A DNA stretch of 64,000 nucleotides, taken from NCBI RefSeq assembly GCF_002104475.1, contig NZ_NBOF01000001.1, forward strand, positions 930,001 to 994,000, written 5' to 3'. The position numbers and the translations under genes are program-made. The stretch is from Cognaticolwellia mytili. GTDB lineage: Bacteria; Pseudomonadota; Gammaproteobacteria; Enterobacterales; Alteromonadaceae. Positions 40,034 through 48,703 of this stretch are shown here, one piece after another (the first letter of the stretch is position 1; each line of letters opens with the position of its first letter). The notes beneath the pieces are model-generated. The model was given only the letters and a program-made list of their open reading frames with translations, had not been told where the DNA came from and did not search any database.

Positions 40034-40131
40034 ATAACGCCGTTTTAAGCGGCAAATTGCAGTTGGCTAAAATAAGTGAGGTACGAACAAAAAGCCAACT
40101 GTAATTTGTCCGAATTGAAAACCCTTGTTAT
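40034..40131 (-). repeat. attC site
   Basis: ATAACGCCGTTTTAAGCGG, AGTTGGCTAAAATAAG, loop TGAGGTACGAAC, AGCCAACTG, TTTGTCCGAATTGAAAACC, right end TTGTTAT. First attC of the array, next to the first cassette gene. Confidence 0.93.
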
Positions 40132-40133
40132 AT

Positions 40134-40346
40134 TTATCTTTTAGGTCTACGGCCACCACTTTTAAGGCAGGACTTCATTGATGGATATGAAGTGAATTTT
40201 TTAGTTCTAGCATAATAAGTACTGCCTTTTTTGTGACAAATACCGCTTTTACTTTTTTTAACTGCAGGTCCATTGGCTTCAGCAGGAAAGCTCAGTGCAA
40301 AAAAACTTACCAACAATAAAACAACAATTGAAATACCAACTCTCAC
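40134..40346 (-). CDS. First cassette: small secreted Cys/Lys-rich protein
   Basis: A 70-residue precursor with a signal peptide (about residues 1-24, ending PAEA), leaving a mature part of about 46 residues: SGICHKKGSTYYARTKKF, TSYPSMKSCLKSGGRRPKR. The SGxCHxxxSxYYxRTKxFxxYxSxxxCLxxGGRxPK motif recurs as a domain beside nuclease domains in other bacteria. Two Cys may form a disulfide. GTG 40346 with GGAG is the start. As first cassette it lies closest to Pc and is probably best expressed. Function unknown. Confidence 0.65.
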   Translation of the reverse strand: MRVGISIVVLLLVSFFALSFPAEANGPAVKKSKSGICHKKGSTYYARTKKFTSYPSMKSCLKSGGRRPKR

Positions 40347-40362
40347 CTGATTCTCCTGATAA

Positions 40363-40369
40363 ATATAAC
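40363..40369 (-). promoter_or_regulatory. attI core junction
   Basis: On the minus strand GTTATAT (40369-40363) fits the RYYYAAC/GTTRRRY integron core and stands between the integrase gene and the first cassette. A cassette inserted here would be cut after G of GTT. The rest of attI is in 40370-40440. Confidence 0.65.
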
Positions 40370-40440
40370 AACTTATTAGTAGGATTAGATCACGCTTTCT
40401 TTTAGTGAATCTATCCTAAAAACATATAAAATTTCATTTC

Positions 40441-40469
40441 AATATACTTACATTTAGCTTTACCTTCAA
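40441..40469 (-). promoter_or_regulatory. Candidate cassette promoter Pc
   Basis: Minus strand TTGAAG (40469-40464) and TATATT (40446-40441) with exactly 17 bases between fit sigma-70 -35 and -10 boxes. It reads leftwards towards attI and the first cassette. Other weaker boxes exist nearby. Confidence 0.55.
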
Positions 40470-40554
40470 TACCTTAATCTAATTTCAATCTCTATTTCAC
40501 TCGAGAAAGCGAGACAAATTCTCGATTTCTATCCAAAAAGGAGAATACAACCTA

Positions 40555-40574
40555 TACTGGACAAAGATACAGTA
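40555..40574 (+). promoter_or_regulatory. LexA box at intI promoter
   Basis: TACTGGACAAAGATACAGTA is TACTG-N10-CAGTA, the gammaproteobacterial LexA consensus half-sites in full. It overlaps a -10-like TATACT (40553-40558) and lies about 24 bases before the ATG of intI, so LexA would repress the integrase until the SOS response. Confidence 0.85.
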
Positions 40575-40597
40575 AAAGGAAAATAAAAGAGAAAGTG

Positions 40598-41563
40598 ATG
40601 AAATCTGAATTTCTGTCACATATTAAAGAAAATATGTGGACTAGCCGGTACGCTAAAAAAACGATCGAGTCATACTTATATTGGATTAAAGCCTATATTA
40701 TATTTATTGATAAACAGCACCCGAATAATTGTCACGATAGTGAAGTTGAACGCTTTTTGAACTACCTTTCAAATAGCCTTAATCTAGCACCTAAGTCTCA
40801 AGCTTTAGCATTAAATTCATTAAGTTATTTATATAAACATATTTTGGATAAGCCACTTAGCATGGAGCTGAACTTTAATAAATCGCGAGTACAGCCTAAA
40901 CTGCCTACCGTACTCACACCTATAGAAATTAAAGCGTTATTTCGCTTTGTTAACACAAAACATCTATTACTCTGTCAGTTAATGTATGGTAGCGGCCTAC
41001 GACTGATGGAAACCGTAAGACTTAGGATTCAAGACATTGATTTTAATTATAATTCTATTCAGGTTTGGAACGGTAAAGGAGGGAAGCATCGCCGAGTTAC
41101 CTTGGCAGCAGAATTAACTTCTAGTTTAAAAGCGCAAATAGCCTTCTCAAAATACCATTATCTTACCGATGTAAAAAATCCAGATTACTCTGGCGTATAT
41201 TTACCCTTTGCTTTAGCGAGAAAATACCCAAGTGCCTGCACTGATTTCAATTGGCATTACTTATTTCCATCTTCCCAACTGTCCTTAGATCCAGAGGTTA
41301 ATAGGGTCAGGCGCCATCATATTAATGAAACGGCGATTAGAAAAACTATAAAAGTTGCTTCAATAAAAGCCGGTCTTGATAAACATATTACTTGCCACAC
41401 TTTACGCCATTCTTTCGCAACACATTTATTACAGCGAGGCGCCGATATTCGCACAGTCCAAGAACAATTAGGCCACAGCGACGTTAAAACAACGCAAATT
41501 TATACTCATGTTATAGAATGCGGTGCTAATGGGGTTATGAGTCCATTATCTGATCTGATGTAA
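40598..41563 (+). CDS. intI: Integron integrase IntI
   Basis: A 321-residue tyrosine recombinase. The catalytic residues are present: GSGLRLMETVRLR (Arg), HTLRHSFATHLL (His-x2-Arg), LGHSDVKTTQIYTH (His, Tyr). The IntI-specific insert is seen as LARKYPSACTDFNWHYLFPS followed by the VRRHHINETAI block. It recombines attC with attI. ATG 40598 is used; a GTG three bases earlier is also possible. The gene is intact and divergent from the cassettes. Confidence 0.96.
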   Translation: MKSEFLSHIKENMWTSRYAKKTIESYLYWIKAYIIFIDKQHPNNCHDSEVERFLNYLSNSLNLAPKSQALALNSLSYLYKHILDKPLSMELNFNKSRVQPKLPTVLTPIEIKALFRFVNTKHLLLCQLMYGSGLRLMETVRLRIQDIDFNYNSIQVWNGKGGKHRRVTLAAELTSSLKAQIAFSKYHYLTDVKNPDYSGVYLPFALARKYPSACTDFNWHYLFPSSQLSLDPEVNRVRRHHINETAIRKTIKVASIKAGLDKHITCHTLRHSFATHLLQRGADIRTVQEQLGHSDVKTTQIYTHVIECGANGVMSPLSDLM

Positions 41564-41660
41564 TGGTGTTACACCTTTCAGTCCCCAAAGCCAATCCACT
41601 TTATACATGCGAAACGGCCTTACCATATGTAACCATTTTTTCTTTAACTGTTTTGTGAAC

Positions 41661-42581
41661 TTAATCATTAACATCGTTATTATCAGCAATAAAATTATTC
41701 ACAACCTTAGCTAATAGTTCACCTTGATCTTCTTGCAGGAAGTGGCCGCCATTAACTATCGTGGTGTGCTTTTGCCCTTTTGTGCCAGGGATAAGTTTTT
41801 GCATCAGTTTATCACCACCCGCCGTAATAGGGTCCGAATCACTAAACGCAGTTAAAAATGGTTTTTGCCATTGTGATAATACTTGCCATGCTGCGCGATT
41901 TTTTTCTGATGCCGGGTCATCAGGAGTGATCGGCACTAGTAATGGAAACTGTCGAGCCCCTGCTTTATATTTTTCGTCAGGAAATGGTGCGTCGTAGGCA
42001 GCAATTACAGCCAAAGAAAGCTCTGTTGTTGTCGCTTGGCTAATTATTTTACCGGTTGGAAATTCAGGTACCTCTTGCGAAAAAACTTGCCATTGTTTAA
42101 AAGCATCTCCGGGATCATGGTCACCTGTCGGTAACATGGTATTAGCAGCTACTATTCGGTAAAAACATGCACTGTTTTCGGCCGCTAAACGTAACCCGAT
42201 AAGCCCGCCCCAATCTTGGCAAACAAGTGTAATGCTTGTTAATTCAAGTTGTCGCATTAATGACGCCATCCAATCAACATGACGCTGATAGGTATAATCA
42301 TCGGGTTTAGTCGGCTTATCTGAGCGACCAAAACCAACTAAATCCGGTGCAATAACGCGATGCCCCGCTTTTACCAGAATAGGGATCATTTTACGATACA
42401 AAAAGCTCCACGTTGGCTCACCATGCATCAATAGTATTGGCTCTGCATCTTGTGGGCCCTCATCAAGATAATGAACACGCAATCTTCCTTCTTCACCGTC
42501 ATCAACCATTAAGTAGTTAGGTGAAAAGTTATAGTCCGGCAAATCTTCGAAGCAGCTGTCTTCTGTACGTAAAAATTCCAT
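41661..42581 (-). CDS. Haloalkane dehalogenase-family hydrolase (HLD-I, DhlA-like)
   Basis: A 306-residue alpha/beta hydrolase close in layout to DhlA of Xanthobacter: FSPNYL, HYLDEGPQDAEPILLMHGEPTWSFLYRKM (in parts LLMHGEPTWSFLYRKM), APDLVGFGRSDKP, DDYTYQRHVDW, VCQDWGGLIGL (nucleophile Asp with halide-binding Trp), FSDSDPITAG (acid Asp) and GGHFLQED (His). HLDs break carbon-halogen bonds to give an alcohol, a halide and a proton. ATG 42581, after GAGAGA, fits the family start. Whether it is a true dehalogenase or a related ester or epoxide hydrolase cannot be decided from sequence. Confidence 0.8.
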   Translation of the reverse strand: MEFLRTEDSCFEDLPDYNFSPNYLMVDDGEEGRLRVHYLDEGPQDAEPILLMHGEPTWSFLYRKMIPILVKAGHRVIAPDLVGFGRSDKPTKPDDYTYQRHVDWMASLMRQLELTSITLVCQDWGGLIGLRLAAENSACFYRIVAANTMLPTGDHDPGDAFKQWQVFSQEVPEFPTGKIISQATTTELSLAVIAAYDAPFPDEKYKAGARQFPLLVPITPDDPASEKNRAAWQVLSQWQKPFLTAFSDSDPITAGGDKLMQKLIPGTKGQKHTTIVNGGHFLQEDQGELLAKVVNNFIADNNDVND

Positions 42582-42628
42582 AATCTCTCTCATTGTTGCT
42601 GTTTTCAGTCAGTTAACTTGATAGAAAA

Positions 42629-43801
42629 CTAACTGATTTCTTTTATCGCACGCCCAATACCGTCAACCGTCAGCGGATACATTTTGTTAGCTACTATTTG
42701 TTGGATAACAGAAATAGAATGATGATAAGACCAATGCGTTTCAGGCTGCGGATTTAACCAAGCAACCTTATTGAAATGACTCAGTACGCGGTTCATGTAA
42801 TCAACACCCGGTTTTTCGTTCCAATGTTCAACACTACCGCCACGGGCAATAATCTCGTACGGCCCCATTGTCGCGTCGCCAACAAAAATAACTTTGTAAT
42901 CTGAGCCAAAGGTTCGAATAACTTCTTCAAGGTCGATGGTTTCTTGATAACGACGATGATTATCTTGCCAAACTTTCTCGTATAAACAGTTATGAAAATA
43001 GAAAAACTTTAAATGCTTAAATTCCGCGTGGGCCGCTGAAAACAGTTCTTCACAGGTATGAATATATTCATCCATTGAGCCACCAATATCGAAGAACATC
43101 AGCACTTTTACAGCATTATGACGCTCAGGCTCCATATGAACATCAAGCAAACCGCCATTTTGTGCAGTAGAGCGTATCGTGGTATTAATATCGAGCTTTT
43201 CACTAGCGCCGGTACGGGCAAACTTACGCAGTTTTTTTAGTGCTAGTTTGATATTTCGCGAGCCTAATTCACGGTCTTGGTCGAAGTTTTTAAACTCTCG
43301 TTTATCCCAAACCTTTACGGCACTATTGTTACGGTTTTTATCTTGCCCTACACGAATACCTTCTGGGTTATAACCATAAGCGCCAAATGGTGATGTGCCA
43401 CCAGTACCTACCCATTTATTACCACCGGCATGACGTTTTTTTTGTTCTTCAAGGCGCTCTTTTAAAGTTTTCATTAACGCTTCAAGGCCACCTAGCGCTT
43501 TAAGCTTATCCTTTTCTTCTTGCGATAAGTGTTTTTCAAATTCCTTACGCAGCCAATCTTCTGGTAAAACTTGGTCAAAAACATCAATATTTTCTATGCC
43601 TTTAAAGTATTCAGCAAAGGCGTTGTCATATTTGTCGTAATGTATTTCATCTTTTACCATGACAATTTTAGCCAGGTTATAAAAGTCGTCAATATTCGCA
43701 AAAATCACCCCCTTTTTAAGCACCGCGATAAGATCTAACAGCTCACGTAAACTGCACGGTACTTTGTGCTTTTTTAAGGTGAGAAAAAAATCAATAAACA
43801 C
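42629..43801 (-). CDS. VWA-domain protein (CoxE-like), MoxR partner
   Basis: A 390-residue protein with a charged helical first half (residues 1-215) and a VWA domain from about residue 225 (VKVLMFFDIGGSMDEYIHTC). The MIDAS reads DxGxS, with Gly where Ser is common, as in this particular family. It follows the MoxR ATPase gene by 7 bases, an arrangement typical of MoxR-VWA pairs that remodel or load metal cofactors in other enzymes. Candidate client: the molybdopterin oxidoreductase nearby. This last step is inference. Confidence 0.8.
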   Translation of the reverse strand: MFIDFFLTLKKHKVPCSLRELLDLIAVLKKGVIFANIDDFYNLAKIVMVKDEIHYDKYDNAFAEYFKGIENIDVFDQVLPEDWLRKEFEKHLSQEEKDKLKALGGLEALMKTLKERLEEQKKRHAGGNKWVGTGGTSPFGAYGYNPEGIRVGQDKNRNNSAVKVWDKREFKNFDQDRELGSRNIKLALKKLRKFARTGASEKLDINTTIRSTAQNGGLLDVHMEPERHNAVKVLMFFDIGGSMDEYIHTCEELFSAAHAEFKHLKFFYFHNCLYEKVWQDNHRRYQETIDLEEVIRTFGSDYKVIFVGDATMGPYEIIARGGSVEHWNEKPGVDYMNRVLSHFNKVAWLNPQPETHWSYHHSISVIQQIVANKMYPLTVDGIGRAIKEIS

Positions 43802-43808
43802 AGTTAGA

Positions 43809-44642
43809 TCACCCGTTTCTTCTGCTCATAAAGGCCAGCTTTTCAATTAGCGAAACATCTTGCTCATTCTTTAATAACGCGCCAAAGAGTGGAATAATGT
43901 CTGACTTATTGTTCAGCAATACATCTTGGGCAATATCATCTGAGATCAGCAATTTTAACCAGTCGATTAATTCTGACGTTGACGGTTTTTTCTTGATACC
44001 GTTAAGCTCTCTTAAATCAAAAAACACTTCTAAGGTTTGTTTTAATAAGTCTTGCTTAACATTTGGGTGGTGCACATCAATTATTTTCGCCATTTCTACT
44101 TTGGTTGGAAACTTAATGTAATGGAAAAAACAGCGACGTAAAAAGGCATCAGGCAGCTCTTTTTCGTTATTGGAGGTGATGATAATAATTGGACGTTGCT
44201 TGGCTTTAATCACCTGCTGAGTTTCATATACAAAAAACTCCATTTTATCGAGCTCTTGTAATAAATCATTTGGAAATTCAATGTCAGCTTTGTCAATTTC
44301 ATCAATCAATAAAATCGGCCGCTGTTCTTCTTCAAATGCCTGCCATAACTTACCTTTAACGATGTAGTTGGAAATGTCGTGCACACGTTCGTCGCCTAAT
44401 TGGCTGTCACGTAATCGAGATACCGCATCGTATTCGTATAAGCCCTGTTGCGCTTTGGTGGTTGATTTAATGTGCCATTGATACAGTTTACAATTCAATG
44501 AGCTTGCTAGCTCTTCTGCTAACTGTGTTTTACCCGTTCCAGGCTCACCTTTGATTAATAAAGGCTTCTCTAACGCAATGGCTGCGTTAACCGCCATTGT
44601 TAGATCATCGGATGCAATGTAATTATCTGTACTTTTAAACAT
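43809..44642 (-). CDS. MoxR-family AAA+ ATPase
   Basis: A 277-residue AAA+ ATPase with Walker A GEPGTGKTQLAEEL, Walker B RPILLIDEIDKAD, sensor IIITSNNEKELPDAFLRR. Directly followed by the VWA gene, so MoxR-VWA chaperone function is likely, acting on a metalloenzyme of the cluster such as the molybdopterin protein or the c-type haem protein. Motifs are complete. Confidence 0.9.
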   Translation of the reverse strand: MFKSTDNYIASDDLTMAVNAAIALEKPLLIKGEPGTGKTQLAEELASSLNCKLYQWHIKSTTKAQQGLYEYDAVSRLRDSQLGDERVHDISNYIVKGKLWQAFEEEQRPILLIDEIDKADIEFPNDLLQELDKMEFFVYETQQVIKAKQRPIIIITSNNEKELPDAFLRRCFFHYIKFPTKVEMAKIIDVHHPNVKQDLLKQTLEVFFDLRELNGIKKKPSTSELIDWLKLLISDDIAQDVLLNNKSDIIPLFGALLKNEQDVSLIEKLAFMSRRNG

Positions 44643-44659
44643 GGGTTTACCCTATAAAT

Positions 44660-45586
44660 TTATGATGTTCTTTTACTTTTATTAGCGCCGGGGAAAAATA
44701 TATTCGTTGTTTGCTGGTACGCTTTATATTCTGGACGTTTCTGCAGTGAATAAAACTCAGACGGTACCGCGCCAGTATAAAATACTAAGGTGGTGTACAT
44801 CATTCTTGAGGCTAGCAGCACACCAATACCTAATAACAGCCAAATAACTAACGACTCTTGTTGATAGAGGGTTAACCAAGAAGGAATAGCGGCAATCACA
44901 AGGCCGTTCCACACCATCCATTCGGCAAAATAATTCGGATGACGGCTATATTTCCACAAGCCGACATTACAGACTTTGTTTTTCTCACCTAATTTTTTCA
45001 TCTTACGAAGAAACGCTAATTTTTGCATATCAGCCAGTGTTTCCATGGCAAAGGCGCTCAACCAGACAATAATACCGACTATTTCGAATATTGAAATATT
45101 TCCATCAGGATTTGTTGCAATAACAAAGGCTGGCATGGCAAGAAACGAAGCATTGGCTAAGCCTTGTAAAATAGCTTCAACTTGCATGGCTAGCGCGGTA
45201 TTGGTTTTACCTGCTTTTTGCCAGCGACGCTTTTGATATTCATAACGCGGAAATTCAGTTTTTAAATACCCTAACTTCCACATTTTTAACGCGCCAAGCC
45301 CCATTCTACTGCCAGCAAAAATATACGCGATACTGACAATGGCAACGCGAGTACTATCACCTTCGCCATAAATCCAAGTCAGCACGCCAATTAGGGTAAG
45401 ACCCCAAGGCCAGCCAATATCAACATATGACATGCGCCCTGTGCGCCATGCAGGAATACAAACCACCAAAGTAAATAATAGCAACTGCAATGTGCCATTA
45501 ATAAAGCCGATAAAGGCTAACGTTTCAGTGAAAAATAGTAAAAACCAACCGGCAATAAACAAAAACAACGGTGAAAAGTACTTCAT
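44660..45586 (-). CDS. DUF1295 / steroid 5-alpha-reductase-like membrane protein
   Basis: A 308-residue polytopic protein (seven or so helices). The conserved end LWKYSRHPNYFAEWMVWNGL matches DUF1295, related to 3-oxo-5-alpha-steroid 4-dehydrogenase C-terminal and isoprenylcysteine methyltransferase families. It is placed between MoxR and the molybdopterin enzyme. The reaction is not known; a double-bond reduction of a lipid is a guess. Confidence 0.8.
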   Translation of the reverse strand: MKYFSPLFLFIAGWFLLFFTETLAFIGFINGTLQLLLFTLVVCIPAWRTGRMSYVDIGWPWGLTLIGVLTWIYGEGDSTRVAIVSIAYIFAGSRMGLGALKMWKLGYLKTEFPRYEYQKRRWQKAGKTNTALAMQVEAILQGLANASFLAMPAFVIATNPDGNISIFEIVGIIVWLSAFAMETLADMQKLAFLRKMKKLGEKNKVCNVGLWKYSRHPNYFAEWMVWNGLVIAAIPSWLTLYQQESLVIWLLLGIGVLLASRMMYTTLVFYTGAVPSEFYSLQKRPEYKAYQQTTNIFFPGANKSKRTS

Positions 45587-45601
45587 CTTATGCTAATTCC
45601 C

Positions 45602-47716
45602 TTAGGCTACTGCTATGGCGACAGGCGTACCATTAAGTGCAGCATTTCCGGTTAATGTATCAACACGGTTGGCATCGGTTAAGTCATTAATACTGACACC
45701 CGGTTGCGTGGCAGCCACTGACATTTTTGTGCCCTTTTGATTATGTCCCCAGCCTTGCGGCATGCTCACCACGCCTTTTTGTATGTCGTCAGTGATCACG
45801 GCTTCTATTTCAACTGCGCCGTTAATTGAACTGACTTTGAGTATCTGGCCTTTGCTGATGCCTAACGCTTTTGCATCTTCTGGATTTACCTCCAACGTAC
45901 AGGGGTTTTTACCTTTCACTAAGCGGTCTGAGTTTTGTGTCCAAGTATTATGGCTTTTAACTAAACGCCGACCAATTAAATCAAACGGGTATTGGTTATC
46001 GCGCGCAGGCTTTGTCATTACCGCATTTAAACGTGGTAAGTCATCAACATATAATTGTGGGAGTATATGTATTTTTCCATTTTCGGTTTTAATGCGCGCT
46101 TCTAAACAAGGCATTAACGGGCCAATATCAATACCATGTGGGTTATCAATCAGCTTTTGTAAACTCATGCCTTGCTCACCGTATGGGCCATTTTTTAATT
46201 CCATATCGAGTATCATTTCAGGCGTAATTTTTAATGATTTATGATCAAGCGGCACGCCTGCCATGCGGGCTGATAATTCTGCCAATATTTGCCAATCAGC
46301 ACGTTGGTTTTCTTCTTTTTCAAACAATGGCGGTGAGTATTTAACAGTATTTCGCACTGAAAATGAGTTGAAGAAAATATCGAAATGCGAATTTTCAACA
46401 CCGGTTGTGCCCGGTAAAATAATATTAGCGTGTTTGGTGGTTTCATTGAGATAAATGTCTACCGACACCATGTAGTCTAAGCTGTCAAAAGCATCAGCAA
46501 GTTTATCACCACTTGGCGCTGAAAGAACCGGATTACCTGCTATGGTGATCAGGCTTTTTATTTGTCCTTCACCTTGGGTTAAAATTTCGTCTGCTAATGT
46601 CGCCACTGGAAATTCACCATTAAAAAATGGCAACTTTCTTACTCGCGAGTGGTATTGACCAAATGAGCTTTTATGACCTTTTTTATGATTTCTGATCATG
46701 TCAAATGCAGGCTGTGGAAACATCGCACCACCTGCACGATCAAAATTACCGGTAACAATGTTTAGCACATTGGTTAGCCACTGGCACAAACCACCAAATG
46801 TTTGCGTTGATGCGCCCATGCGGCTGTAGCAAACCGCTGAATCTGCAGTCATCATATCGTTAGCAAGAGCGTGAATAGCATTGGCCTCAATACCGACAAA
46901 TTCAGCAACAGTTTCAGGCGCGTAATCTTTTGCTAAATGCTCTAGCTTTTCCACCCCTTCAACCATTGAAGATAAGTGGCGTAAGTTAATTTTTTTCGCG
47001 GCAAAAACACAGTGGATCATCGAAAAAAGTAATAAAGCATCTTTTTCAGGGCGAATAAACAAATGCTGATCCGCAATTTTTGCCGTGCGTGTGCGCCGAG
47101 GGTCAACCACTACTACTTTACCACCGCGTTTTTGAATAGCTTTCATTCGACCAATAACATTAGGTGCTGTCATCATGCTACCGTTTGAAACCACAGGATT
47201 TCCGCCAATAATTAACATAAAATCAGTTCGGTCAATATCCGGCACAGGTATCAACATACCCGCCCCTAACATAAAATTAGCAGCAACATGATGTGGCATT
47301 TGGTCTGTAGATGCAGAGCTAAATCGGTTAATGGTACCGAGCGACTTCATAAAAGGTTTTAAAAATAAACCATTGCCCAAACTGTGGGCGTTGGGGTTAC
47401 CTAAATATATTGCCAAGGCATTTTTTCCATGTGCTTGTTGGATAGCACTAAACTTTTCGGTTATTTCTTCAAAAGCCTCGTCCCAAGAAATATCTTCCCA
47501 ACCTGTTGCTGTGCGTCTAATCGGAGTTTTTAAACGCTCTTTATCATTGTAAAAGTCTTGTAACGCAGTAGCTTTAGGGCAGTTATAGCCTTTGCTAAAT
47601 GGGTCTTTTTGATCACCCTTAATAGACAATATTTCTTTGTCTTTATACTGAATTTCCAAGCCACACATGGCTTCACAAATATTGCAATTACGATAATGTG
47701 TTTTAATGTCAGTCAT
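45602..47716 (-). CDS. Molybdopterin oxidoreductase (FdhF/BisC superfamily)
   Basis: A 704-residue enzyme of the DMSO-reductase superfamily. The N-terminal 4Fe-4S motif is CNICEAMCGLEIQYKDKEIL (C-x2-C-x3-C), with the fourth Cys in KGYNCPKATALQDF. Further on are the molybdopterin-dinucleotide binding parts (IIGGNPVVSNGSMM, VVVDPRRTRTAKIADQH) and a C-terminal Molydop_binding domain (VNPEDAKALGISKGQILKVS). No twin-arginine signal peptide is present, so it acts in the cytoplasm. Its substrate could be a hydroxylation or reduction step of the same catabolic pathway; this is unproven. Confidence 0.87.
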   Translation of the reverse strand: MTDIKTHYRNCNICEAMCGLEIQYKDKEILSIKGDQKDPFSKGYNCPKATALQDFYNDKERLKTPIRRTATGWEDISWDEAFEEITEKFSAIQQAHGKNALAIYLGNPNAHSLGNGLFLKPFMKSLGTINRFSSASTDQMPHHVAANFMLGAGMLIPVPDIDRTDFMLIIGGNPVVSNGSMMTAPNVIGRMKAIQKRGGKVVVVDPRRTRTAKIADQHLFIRPEKDALLLFSMIHCVFAAKKINLRHLSSMVEGVEKLEHLAKDYAPETVAEFVGIEANAIHALANDMMTADSAVCYSRMGASTQTFGGLCQWLTNVLNIVTGNFDRAGGAMFPQPAFDMIRNHKKGHKSSFGQYHSRVRKLPFFNGEFPVATLADEILTQGEGQIKSLITIAGNPVLSAPSGDKLADAFDSLDYMVSVDIYLNETTKHANIILPGTTGVENSHFDIFFNSFSVRNTVKYSPPLFEKEENQRADWQILAELSARMAGVPLDHKSLKITPEMILDMELKNGPYGEQGMSLQKLIDNPHGIDIGPLMPCLEARIKTENGKIHILPQLYVDDLPRLNAVMTKPARDNQYPFDLIGRRLVKSHNTWTQNSDRLVKGKNPCTLEVNPEDAKALGISKGQILKVSSINGAVEIEAVITDDIQKGVVSMPQGWGHNQKGTKMSVAATQPGVSINDLTDANRVDTLTGNAALNGTPVAIAVA

Positions 47717-47790
47717 GCTTTTACCTAAAGTTGATACATAAAATGGGCTTGGGTCATATCTTATAAAAAGTTTTAAGCTATATTTCTCGC

Positions 47791-48522
47791 TTAAAACGTC
47801 TCTTCAAACCATTTCTTGGTTAAACCAATAGAAACCATGGTTTTAAGCTTGAAAAGCGCCATCCAGTCACCTGATTCAGGTACAGCGTCACCACAACGAG
47901 GGTCTGAGCGTTGTAAAGCACCGGTCATTTTGTGGTCAATAGGAATAGGATCACAACCATGGTCAGATTCACAGATAAAATCCCAAGGTTCACGCGCTGG
48001 TGCGTGACAAGCAAAGCAGTTACCATCGAAGCGATTATTTACATCAACAAAGCCTCGTTTGGCGATAGTTGAGCCCGTTTCATCGACTTGCAATTCAAAA
48101 AACTCCCAATCACCGGTTGCTGGTGACGTTCCCGCTTCGCGTTTTACCATCACTTCAGTTGGCACAAGCTGCACCACTGAACCTGCAGGATAAATAGCGC
48201 CTTCGGGGTTATTCGCAGCAGTCAGCGTAGCTTTAATATCACCTAAAACATTATCAACATAAAAATGTCTTACCGGCGTCATATCTCGAATACAACTAAA
48301 GGTTTCTTCAGTAATATTTACCGGTAAGCCTTTTTTCGGAACCTCTTCATTAGAAACGACTTCTTTGAGCGTGGTTACCGCTTCTTTTACCGTCGATTTA
48401 AGTGTTTCAAATGCTGCGGTAGCGTTTTCTTTTACGTTGTTGGTTTGGGCGTATGTCGGTAATGACATTAAATAAGAGGCTAAAGCCAATGGCAGTGTTC
48501 TTTTTATTATTAAATTGATCAT
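47791..48522 (-). CDS. Periplasmic cytochrome P460-type c-haem protein
   Basis: A 243-residue protein with a signal peptide (about residues 1-25, ending TYAQT). GAIYPAGSVVQLVPTEVMVK and WEFFELQVDE form the P460-like fold, and the haem site is NCFACHAPAREPW (CxxCH, one haem). Two further Cys pairs (CIRDMT, CESDHGCDP) are seen. Likely an electron carrier or oxidoreductase in the periplasm. It has its own upstream space (181 bases), so it may start a transcript that includes the molybdopterin gene. Confidence 0.75.
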   Translation of the reverse strand: MINLIIKRTLPLALASYLMSLPTYAQTNNVKENATAAFETLKSTVKEAVTTLKEVVSNEEVPKKGLPVNITEETFSCIRDMTPVRHFYVDNVLGDIKATLTAANNPEGAIYPAGSVVQLVPTEVMVKREAGTSPATGDWEFFELQVDETGSTIAKRGFVDVNNRFDGNCFACHAPAREPWDFICESDHGCDPIPIDHKMTGALQRSDPRCGDAVPESGDWMALFKLKTMVSIGLTKKWFEETF

Positions 48523-48703
48523 GTTAATTTCCAGTTCGTTGGCTTAAATGTATTCGTTAAATCCCGACCTAAATAGATGGTTAAATTAGCCGCAAAGTAA
48601 ATTGTTACTTAGCGACTATTTACCTTGTGGCTAGTTAATCTCAACTCGGCTTAAGCAACGCCATCCAATAAAGCTAGTTGAGGTTAGTTAGGTATTAACG
48701 CGT

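Larger units (their letters stand above)
24862..41563 (-). mobile_element. Sedentary chromosomal integron (intI + attI + about 22 attC)
   Basis: The region combines an IntI-type integrase gene at its right end (+ strand) with a leftward array of short genes, each followed by a near-identical palindromic site of about 95 bp. Each site begins AACGCC on the + strand and ends GTTAT or GTTAG (cassette-strand cores GTTAT..., RYYYAAC). Cassettes are transcribed away from the integrase, the canonical layout. The high similarity among the sites and the array length are the mark of a chromosomal, sedentary integron rather than a mobile class 1 type. Transposase genes other than one IS3 element are absent. 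Confidence 0.92.

Noticed and set aside
26631-40131. Regularly spaced repeats look like a CRISPR array
   Set aside because: Repeats are about 95 bp, imperfect palindromes, and the spaces hold genes of 200-750 bp; no cas genes. They are attC sites.
40574-40600. Second start GTG for intI at 40595
   Set aside because: It is three bases before ATG and adds one Met only; the two cannot be separated by sequence, so ATG 40598 is used.
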